Origin: Porphyridium purpureum
Lineage: Eukaryota; Rhodophyta; Bangiophyceae; Porphyridiales; Porphyridiaceae
NCBI GenBank assembly: GCA_008690995.1
Contig: VRMN01000005.1
Span: forward strand, 682,001-746,000
Length of the DNA: 64,000 nt
Direction: 5' to 3'
The notes under the pieces were generated by a model. It did no database searches. It was given only the letters and a program-made list of their open reading frames with translations, and was not told where the DNA came from. Shown here piece after piece: positions 10,033 to 17,089 of the stretch. The first letter of the stretch is position 1. Every line of letters starts with the position of its first letter. The translations under genes and the position numbers were made by a program.

Positions 10033-11682
10033 TTGGCCATTGCCAAGGTGTTTGGCAGCTTCCATATGGAGCACGGAGGTAGCAGGATCAACTTTGGCCT
10101 TCCTGAAGACCTCAATATTGATGCAGCCTCGCACGCAGCATCCATCGAGCTCGACACGGCAGCAATCCAGTATTGGAAGGCGCAAGAGACTGCCTTTGCC
10201 TGGGATCGGGGGAGCAGCAGCGTGTGGGTGCAATGGTTATCTGGCAACGTGACCCGAAGACATACGTACCGCGGACACCAGTGCACATCTAATGTGCGAT
10301 CAATAGAGTATGGGGGGTCCGCGCCATATAGTGTCTGGGTCGCCATGCTCAGGCGATTGTGGACGGATGGCTGGCAGCTGCAGAGGGGCCTTGAACGTGC
10401 GGCGGAGATGCTACCACGCCCATCCGAGCCGCGCACGCCACATGGCACCCGTGTTGAGGAGCCTTTTGCCCCGCAAACGTACCGCACGTCCAGCCTCGCA
10501 GGCGGTACTTATGGGCATATGCGATTGCCAGCGGCCAGCCAAAGTTGGAGCGATGTGGACATCGTGCGAAGCCCGATATCGGCATCTGCGCGTGCACTTC
10601 CGGCGTCCGCACACGTGGATATCCAAGACTGCTTGATCTGTCAATTTCCGGTGACAGACCAGTTCATCTACGAGTGCACGACCCTGCACCCGACATGCAC
10701 TAGCTGCCTGCGCATGACATATGCCTTTAAGGTGGCGAACATGTACAGCATAGAACTGTCGAACTTTCACGTGGATGACAGGTTCATGCGCAATTATAGC
10801 ATGTGCGAATTGTGCAGGAAGGCCGTTGGCGTCTGCCGCATATGCGAACAAAATTACGCATTCGCGCCCTTCCTTTTTGCCGGCGCAATCTGTACGGAAG
10901 GCTTCTCGGACGCTTTCGTCGACCATATGGAGAGATGTCTTTTAACATGGCACGTCACAGATTTTGCTGCCTTGGCCGGCTGCATCGCCGAACCCAGAAG
11001 CTCGGGCAGGTGGCGGATGTCCACGAACCCACCGCTCGTCGAACTGGTAGCAAGCCAGGCGCGGCGCCACTTCGCGCACAGCATATGCCACAATATTGTT
11101 CGCATAATGCTCGTCGAAATGCGCCGGGCCCGGGCTCGCCAGATGAGTTTACCAGTGGAGGATATCCAGGAGTTGCTGGGGTATTTCCCTGGAAATCGAC
11201 GCAGGCCGTATGGAATATCCCGCAAGCTTGCGTTTGACGTTCTGGACACGCGCCGATTTCCTGTGTGGGACGATATCGTCAACGAGTACAACATGTACTG
11301 GGATATCCGACCGGTCGTACAGGCAATTGGCTCGAGCCCAGATTGGCCTCACCCGCCGAACTTGCCCTGGTGCCAACATATGAACAGTACGTGGCGACCT
11401 GGGTATATCCGGCATTATCCGGGTCAGCGCATAATGGAGGATATCCTTTCATATGAGCAACAGCGGGCTCGCTGCTGGTGCAATTACTTCGTGTCGGAAA
11501 CCAAGCTCCGCATGCGGCAGGCACTAAGCGATCATTTGGTCTCGCTGCAGGAAGGCGGCACCGGGTTAATACCGCCGCGACTGCAAGAGCTTTGCGTGTG
11601 CGACGAGTGCAGGACAGGGCAAGGCGTGGCTGCTCATATGAGAAGATACCCAGGGCTGGCGGACGACATGAAGATCGCGTGA
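10033..11682 (+). CDS. RING-finger protein of element A (C-terminal half of the large protein)
   Basis: 549 residues from the ATG at 10033. Residues 200-261 fit a C3HC4 RING: C200-x2-C203, then C-x3-H-x2-C-x2-C (ECTTLHPTCTSC), then C258-x2-C261 (CELC). A second cysteine/histidine cluster follows directly (CRICEQNYAF from residue 268, then a C and an HMERC), which could be an atypical zinc finger as in TRAF-like or RBR-like proteins. RING domains usually recruit E2 enzymes for ubiquitin transfer, so an E3 ligase role is likely from the family but not shown. The tail has one more cysteine pair (CVCDEC). The preceding ORF is in the same frame. About 17 NATATN palindromes lie inside. Confidence 0.6.
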   Translation: MAIAKVFGSFHMEHGGSRINFGLPEDLNIDAASHAASIELDTAAIQYWKAQETAFAWDRGSSSVWVQWLSGNVTRRHTYRGHQCTSNVRSIEYGGSAPYSVWVAMLRRLWTDGWQLQRGLERAAEMLPRPSEPRTPHGTRVEEPFAPQTYRTSSLAGGTYGHMRLPAASQSWSDVDIVRSPISASARALPASAHVDIQDCLICQFPVTDQFIYECTTLHPTCTSCLRMTYAFKVANMYSIELSNFHVDDRFMRNYSMCELCRKAVGVCRICEQNYAFAPFLFAGAICTEGFSDAFVDHMERCLLTWHVTDFAALAGCIAEPRSSGRWRMSTNPPLVELVASQARRHFAHSICHNIVRIMLVEMRRARARQMSLPVEDIQELLGYFPGNRRRPYGISRKLAFDVLDTRRFPVWDDIVNEYNMYWDIRPVVQAIGSSPDWPHPPNLPWCQHMNSTWRPGYIRHYPGQRIMEDILSYEQQRARCWCNYFVSETKLRMRQALSDHLVSLQEGGTGLIPPRLQELCVCDECRTGQGVAAHMRRYPGLADDMKIA

Positions 11683-11752
11683 TAGCTTGCCAAGAAGGCC
11701 ATCGCATATGCGAACCACGGCCTCGTGACGGGGCCGTTCAATACTTACCAGG

Positions 11753-12010
11753 TGTTATCCGCCGACCCCGCGGATACCTAGTCTTGCGGGATCCTTGCTG
11801 TGGCCTTGCTGTGGCCTTGCTGGAACCTTGCTGGTCCACTGTCATTTTTCTCACAGTGCTACCCGGCGAGCTGGAGAACACGGGGCGGCAGTCTATAAAA
11901 AGGCGTGGAGACCCGCGAGCAGGCTCGGGGACAAAAAAGAAGAAGAGAGAGAGGAGCGAAGGGGAGAGAAGAAGGAGAGGGAAAGTAAAAGGAAAAGGAG
12001 GTTCATAACA
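11753..12010 (+). mobile_element. Solo LTR with intact ends and target-site duplication
   Basis: 258 bp with short inverted ends TGTTAT and ATAACA, flanked on both sides by CCAGG, a perfect 5-bp target-site duplication. A TATA box (TATAAAAAGG, about 11,896) is followed by a purine-rich stretch, as in the LTRs of the copia element at 19.8 kb, but the sequence is a different family. No internal region is present, so it arose by recombination between two LTRs. It sits in the right edge of element A. Confidence 0.85.
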
Positions 12011-12285
12011 CCAGGTGCCGTCAATATTGACGTGGTCACTGAGTCAATGCCGTGACCACGCTCACAGCACAGAATGATCCATGTAGACGGGGTACAGGAA
12101 GTTGAAATATATTAAATATTAATAAATTCAAAAAAATAATTCTTTGGCGTAGAAAACAAAACTTGTTGTCCCTGGAGGTACAGCCAGACCAAATGGTTAC
12201 GAGGAACCCTAAAATCCTTAACTGTTAAGGATTTTAGTATTAACGAATTACATGTCCGCATTAGTGGAAAGTATGAACGGGAGTG
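12011..12285. other. AT-rich junction between elements A and B
   Basis: No gene. The sequence becomes AT-rich (12,110-12,140) and ends in the perfect palindrome described separately. The last element-A palindrome is at 12,022 and the first element-B CGGAT word at about 12,375, so the boundary of the two blocks lies here. Confidence 0.55.
12209..12237. repeat. Perfect 29-bp palindrome at the A/B junction
   Basis: Two 14-bp arms (CTAAAATCCTTAAC and its complement) with a single T between them. It lies 50 bp past the stop of the minus-strand gene ending at 12,286, so it could act as a 3-prime hairpin, or be a joint of two abutting element ends. Confidence 0.75.
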
Positions 12286-13608
12286 TCAACGGGCGAGTAA
12301 CCTTAAATACACGGTTGTGGATGTCCACTCGTCAACGCATTCGTGGTGGGCTAGCATATACGCTTCGAAGCTTCCGGATGAAGGTACAAGAACACAATCC
12401 TGGATTATCTTTTTCAATGCAATGTTCGACCTGCTGTAGCGCGTGCCCGGCGCGAGCTCTGCACGGATGACCTGGAGTATGCGGTGCTTGAATCCGATGA
12501 AACTCTTATTGTGCTCCTCGGCCAATTCGAAATACTTGCTGGCAAGCTCCGTTCGGAGCTTGCGATTCATCTGACCGATCCTCATCGAGGTCTCTTCCCC
12601 CGTATGCCGCATTCTTGACCATGTCGTTGTTCTGCGCGAAATGAGTCCATCCGGTTCGAAGAGAATTCGAAGCTTGATCAGTTCATCCGATATCGTGCGC
12701 ACTTGTCCGTAGTCAGCGTATTCGGACATAGCGTCAATATCAGGATCTCTCATACGTTGCTGAAAACCATTGTTGTTCAGATCCTTGGGCTCGACGAGGA
12801 TCTGCCACGAATGCAAGAAATGTGGCGTCGGATTCAACCACATCAATACTTCTGGCACATTTGCAAATATCGCAGCCGTACAAGAATCCGTATGCATCGT
12901 CCTAGTGATTGAATCAATGTATCCGGGTGAGAGCCATACGCGCGGTGGCATTTCCCATGATCTTGCCGACGTTCGACGGCGACGCGAACCCACCTTGTAT
13001 TCGTATTTGTCATCTTCCACCGGATTCTCAGCACGACGAAATAGATCCCATGTAAATTCGACAATCGCTGGAACTGCACGAACGAAGTATTCGATGATAT
13101 CATTCATTGCCGGATCATGCTTTTCGTAGTCCTTGAATACATATCGGCTCTGAAAGTGGTCCACGATCTGCCGCGTGATACGAATTTGAGCTGCAAAGTA
13201 ATGCCATGCGATGTGATAGCGTGCGACCCACAGTCGTGTATGAAGTTCGCTGAATCGATTATACTGGTCCATTCGAAAGCTCCTTCCGTGTTTATCCGAA
13301 TCAGCGTGATGGCGCGTTACATCGAATACAGGCCATTGCCTCCTCCATTCAATCACACTTTCTACTCGCACCTGGAACGACGGCCAGTAGGCACAGATCT
13401 CATGGAATGCAGTAATCGTATGCACGCTCGATAGGTATGAACCACTCGGATAACCATTCACTGTATCCATTTCTGGCGAGAAGCTCGTGGAGGTATCCGA
13501 ATATTTTCTGAGCACCTGGTCATACGCGAAAACATCAATTTCCTTTGTTTCAGCGAGCAACATTCGCCGCGTCACTTGATTCCGACCGAATCCAACCCTG
13601 GCATCCAT
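12286..13608 (-). CDS. Element-B large protein, C-terminal part, unknown function
   Basis: 440 residues from an in-frame ATG at 13,608; the frame is open up to 13,893, overlapping the end of the upstream minus-strand ORF. Aromatic-rich and probably globular (LWVARYHIAWHYFAAQIRI, EYFVRAVPAIVEFTWDLF); no family recognised. The overlap begins at a run of seven C on the plus strand (13,666-13,672, GGGGGGG in the coding sense). A one-base slip there would join it to the ORF above into one product of about 1,200 residues. This could be a sequencing error, a mutation or programmed frameshifting. CGGAT/ATCCG words are dense here (about 14). Confidence 0.5.
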   Translation of the reverse strand: MDARVGFGRNQVTRRMLLAETKEIDVFAYDQVLRKYSDTSTSFSPEMDTVNGYPSGSYLSSVHTITAFHEICAYWPSFQVRVESVIEWRRQWPVFDVTRHHADSDKHGRSFRMDQYNRFSELHTRLWVARYHIAWHYFAAQIRITRQIVDHFQSRYVFKDYEKHDPAMNDIIEYFVRAVPAIVEFTWDLFRRAENPVEDDKYEYKVGSRRRRTSARSWEMPPRVWLSPGYIDSITRTMHTDSCTAAIFANVPEVLMWLNPTPHFLHSWQILVEPKDLNNNGFQQRMRDPDIDAMSEYADYGQVRTISDELIKLRILFEPDGLISRRTTTWSRMRHTGEETSMRIGQMNRKLRTELASKYFELAEEHNKSFIGFKHRILQVIRAELAPGTRYSRSNIALKKIIQDCVLVPSSGSFEAYMLAHHECVDEWTSTTVYLRLLAR

Positions 13609-13663
13609 CGACCGTTTGTAATACGCATGTTCATATGCTGCTTCGATGCATCGTTGTTCTTGA

Positions 13664-15895
13664 TCACCCCCCCATCGTTTTCTTCCGGCACAACAAGAAT
13701 CGATGTGCGTATCGGATGCCACGCAGCACATCCTGAAGAGGATGAACCGGAAGGCGCTCCACAGTGCCAATCGGATTCGTATACACATCTTCGTAAGAGA
13801 AATCATCGCATGAACATCCGTATCGAGAATCACATTTGTTTCCCATCGAAGCCGTATGCGTGTATCGACATGGTCTGTATGCCATACAGGCAAGCGCGCC
13901 TTGGACTGCGCAAGTCACCGCATACCATTCGTTGGCTAGAGATTCAAAGTGACCTAAGGCATCAAATCCACGTCGCATCTCCGCTGGTTGCATTAATTCC
14001 GTATTATCCATCGGATGTGCAAATCGGAGCCTTGCGTACGCATTATTCATATTCAAGGCATTGATACGGATTAGATCCCAGAGCATTGCTGTATCTCTCA
14101 GCATCCATGAAAACATGCCGCTATCCGCTATCGTGAAGCCAGTTGGGTCTGATGGATGATTCATCACCCGAATAATATAATCCTCGGATGCAAACTTTCG
14201 TCCTCGGTAACCCGTCGTCTTCTTCGTCGCCAGGTGGGGTACCTTCTGAATGAGGTACGCACCGATATCCGCGTGCAGGAATTGACAGTCATCCGAAGTA
14301 AACGCGAATTCATCCGTAAAGTATTCGTCTACTGTGTAGTTGCTGTACAGCAGCGCATTCGGAAGCTCTGCACCGTTATGGTCTTCGCGTGGAGAGTCTT
14401 CGCACGGAGTGACTTCGAAAAATTCGAGCCCGGTCAGACCGTCGGTGAAATTCTGATGCGGATCTTTGTTCTCGAACGACCATGCCGTAAGCATTCGCAT
14501 GTAGAAGTCGACGTTCAGAATCACATCCAAAAGATGCAGACCCACCTTGTCATTTTCCTTGGCCTCTATGTGAATGGCCTTATACGTATTCTCACTTGCA
14601 TCCTTGTACATCGCACTGAATCGATCTATGATATCGTAATGCGAAAAGCCTCGTCTGATGGACTTAGGTTGCTGCATCGGATGACTGCTTCGACCGAGAG
14701 TGCACGTATCTGTCCGTGCACGCTTCGGATCCTGACGTGAAGCAAATATCCCAGGCACATTTCGGATATCACTTCGAATTTCTCCTCGGATATAGCTAGC
14801 TCCCGGATCGTCTTCGCGGCTGTATGAAGCCGTGTCATACTTGACATTCCCATATCCGCGGGGAATCTGTCCCGGGCGCGGGAGCGAACTGCTTCCTCGC
14901 CTTTCGAATGGCGCACGGTACGTTCCGGATCCAGAACCACTTGGCATATCAATTCTACCATACCCAGGCGGGCCTCGTAGCGTTTTCTGGGTATTCGGAT
15001 TCAGCGCAGCGGCCCCAAGTCGCAGCGAACTCGCCGAATTACTACGGATGAGTCCACCACGAATGCGACGGCTGCGCTCATCAGCATCCGATGCTTCACT
15101 ACTTTCGATCGAATCCGACATTCGTCGTTTCCCTTTGTCAACAGTCGAGACCCTTTTCGATCGCCGAGTATTCGGATTCACGTCAGACTCAGCATGCTGT
15201 CCTGAAGGTGCGTTCGAATCACGCAAATTCGTTCCAGGCGTTCTCTTGACACGCATATCCGTATCCATTTTCGCAGCGTCCAACGAATCTCCGGATGCAT
15301 ATTTCTCTGCACCAGCACCTGCTGCAGGTAGTCCGGTATCCGCTGGAAGGTGTCCGCGCAATGCTCTTGCCGACACACTCTGCGAATCCGACGACACAGA
15401 AACCGCGCGAATCGGAGATCGACGGCCAACACTGGACATGGATGTGGTCGACTTCTTCGCAGTATCCGAAGCCTTTCCCACGATATCGGACGGTTTCGCA
15501 CCGACGTCCTTCACTGGATCCTCCTTCGGATTTGCACCGACGTCCTTCACTAGATCCTCCTTCGGATTCGTCTCCGCGTCCGCGCATTTCGCACCAATCG
15601 GATCACCTACCGCAGCCGTCTCAACTGAAGCCGTAGCTGGCGCGGACTCCGACGGCACTTTTTCCACATCCCTCTCAACTTCATCATTCGGATGACCTCG
15701 GACGGCTGCCTTCAGTTTCGACGATGCTCCTCGCACTGCCGAACCCTGACCCGCACCGGACGCACGCCCAGGCTCCACCTTTTTCGTCGCCGCCGGATAC
15801 GTCGCTTTACCCCCCTTGCCCTGCGCACTTCCGGATACCACTTTCCTTCCTTTCGACGGATTCGGATCCGCCACTTTCTTCCCGGTGTTCTCCAT
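13664..15895 (-). CDS. Element-B large protein, N-terminal part, low-complexity then globular
   Basis: 743 residues from the first ATG at 15,895. The first half is Ser/Gly/Lys/Asp-rich and probably disordered; it contains a short internal duplication of a KED-VKDVGA-type unit (coded near 15,490-15,580) and basic Ser-rich stretches (RRSKRVSTVDKGKRRM). The second half, from about residue 415 (GFSHYDIIDRFSAMY), looks folded, with a Cys-rich end (CDSRYGCSCDD). No known domain is recognised. It diverges from the copy-2 transposase at 16,347. The C-terminal overlap with the next ORF suggests one gene split at a homopolymer. About 36 CGGAT/ATCCG words lie in this gene. Confidence 0.55.
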   Translation of the reverse strand: MENTGKKVADPNPSKGRKVVSGSAQGKGGKATYPAATKKVEPGRASGAGQGSAVRGASSKLKAAVRGHPNDEVERDVEKVPSESAPATASVETAAVGDPIGAKCADAETNPKEDLVKDVGANPKEDPVKDVGAKPSDIVGKASDTAKKSTTSMSSVGRRSPIRAVSVSSDSQSVSARALRGHLPADTGLPAAGAGAEKYASGDSLDAAKMDTDMRVKRTPGTNLRDSNAPSGQHAESDVNPNTRRSKRVSTVDKGKRRMSDSIESSEASDADERSRRIRGGLIRSNSASSLRLGAAALNPNTQKTLRGPPGYGRIDMPSGSGSGTYRAPFERRGSSSLPRPGQIPRGYGNVKYDTASYSREDDPGASYIRGEIRSDIRNVPGIFASRQDPKRARTDTCTLGRSSHPMQQPKSIRRGFSHYDIIDRFSAMYKDASENTYKAIHIEAKENDKVGLHLLDVILNVDFYMRMLTAWSFENKDPHQNFTDGLTGLEFFEVTPCEDSPREDHNGAELPNALLYSNYTVDEYFTDEFAFTSDDCQFLHADIGAYLIQKVPHLATKKTTGYRGRKFASEDYIIRVMNHPSDPTGFTIADSGMFSWMLRDTAMLWDLIRINALNMNNAYARLRFAHPMDNTELMQPAEMRRGFDALGHFESLANEWYAVTCAVQGALACMAYRPCRYTHTASMGNKCDSRYGCSCDDFSYEDVYTNPIGTVERLPVHPLQDVLRGIRYAHRFLLCRKKTMGG

Positions 15896-16346
15896 CTCGT
15901 CCCGCTCACCACCACTCACGCACCCGCACTGTCCACCTCCGCGCTACCGCGCTACCGCCCTCTCCGCCTTGTCCGCCTTGTCCGCCTTCCCAGCGCTTCC
16001 TACCTTCGCACAACCCACCTTCTCCGGATCACACCAACTTCCCCACACGACCTGCTCTTCGCCACACGGCCACTGCGGCCTGCGCGTTTGACTTGTATCG
16101 AATTTGATGGACCCAAATGAAAAAAATGGCAGAATTGAATGGCATGTGGGGTTTTGTCGGGAAAATTACGCATTCACAGAGAGAAAGCTTTACATTAACT
16201 ACCTCTTTGGCTTGCCGTGGTACAAACGCTACGCCTGCGTCCAGGAAAGACACGCGCGTCGGATTGACGGAAGGCTTTGGAGGCGGAACGGATACAGCGT
16301 GACGTGCGCGAAAACATACGGATAGGAAGACTTCCCCAAACCGCGA
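15896..16346. promoter_or_regulatory. Divergent promoter region of element B
   Basis: 450 bp between the ATGs of the large minus-strand gene and the copy-2 transposase. It contains short repeats (CGCGCTACCGCGCTACCG, and three CCGCCTTGT-like units at 15,960-15,990). Short open frames in it have no recognisable character. No clear TATA box is seen. Confidence 0.4.
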
Positions 16347-17051
16347 ATGGACAGACAGCAAGGCCTCGAGAGCAACGCTTGGCATCGACGTAGAAACAAA
16401 CGTATCCGATGCGATGGGACCCGATGCGACTTCACCGTACCAGAGGATGAGGGATTGACTTACTCCACGCGACTTCACATGATGCAGTCACACAAGCGCA
16501 AATGTAAACTTCGCATGCATCCGAATCGACTCCCGTATACGCAGGCCTACTTATTTGATGCGGACGACGGTAGTTTGCGGAGGGAGGACAGTCCGGATGA
16601 TACGGGAAGCGCAAATACAGAAACGATGACTGGACGAGGCAGTGAGCTTCCTGATATCCGGATGGATGACGAGGACCCGGAAATGCAATTTCATTCGGAT
16701 CGTGACATTGACAGCGGTTGCGAGAGCTTGCATGCAAACCTGACACAGGATGCGGAAATGTATCTAAGACCGATGGAGCCGGTGCGTTGCGGAGAAGAAG
16801 GAGAAGAGCAAGTCGAATATATCTTAGGTCCGTATGCCAAGCACTTTACTGCGTTATTAAACCAAAAGACTTTACGAGAGCGCTTGCAAGATCGTGACGA
16901 CGAGATGTCAAAATTCGTACGGAGTCTGACAGGCGCGGGTGAAATGGAAGATGTTGATCTGGATGAAGCAATCGAGATGATACGATTAAAAACGACCAGG
17001 AAGTATTCATCCAGAAGCATGGGATATCCGTACGTCATGCCACGGACTTAA
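16347..17051 (+). CDS. Plavaka/CACTA-like transposase copy 2, N-terminal part
   Basis: 234-residue frame starting MDRQQGLESNAWHRRRNKR, homologous to the start of copy 1. The C2HC finger is intact (C22, C27, H49, C53), followed by an acidic linker and a block alike in both copies (LNQKTLRERLQDRDDEMSKFVRSLTG). Homology leaves this frame at about 16,990, next to an A-run, and continues in another frame (QEVFIQKHGIS, against QEMFMHKHAIS in copy 1). One frameshift therefore separates it from the main part. Confidence 0.65.
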   Translation: MDRQQGLESNAWHRRRNKRIRCDGTRCDFTVPEDEGLTYSTRLHMMQSHKRKCKLRMHPNRLPYTQAYLFDADDGSLRREDSPDDTGSANTETMTGRGSELPDIRMDDEDPEMQFHSDRDIDSGCESLHANLTQDAEMYLRPMEPVRCGEEGEEQVEYILGPYAKHFTALLNQKTLRERLQDRDDEMSKFVRSLTGAGEMEDVDLDEAIEMIRLKTTRKYSSRSMGYPYVMPRT

Positions 17052-17089
17052 AGTCGATTGAAACCAAACTCTTACAAATTGCTATCCGT

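Larger units (their letters stand above)
5640..12030. other. Element A: field of NATATN palindromes
   Basis: By eye I count about 22 GATATC, 30 CATATG and 13 AATATT in this 6.4-kb interval. About one of each is expected at this base composition. ATAT cores with non-palindromic flanks are rare (about 8), and TATATA was not noticed. The sites run through all five ORFs on both strands and the spacers, but none is in the solo LTR at 11,753-12,010. This sharp field defines element A better than any terminal repeat I could find. Confidence 0.75.

Noticed and set aside
11478-12008. Plus-strand frame of 176 codons across the end of element A
   Set aside because: It reads through the RING gene in a second phase and into the purine-rich part of the solo LTR; the KKKKRERSEGE tail is simple sequence.
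13664-13893. First 77 codons of the open frame ending at 12,286
   Set aside because: They overlap the coding end of the upstream element-B ORF in another phase and read like a shadow; an ATG at 13,608 or a frame change at the G run is more likely.
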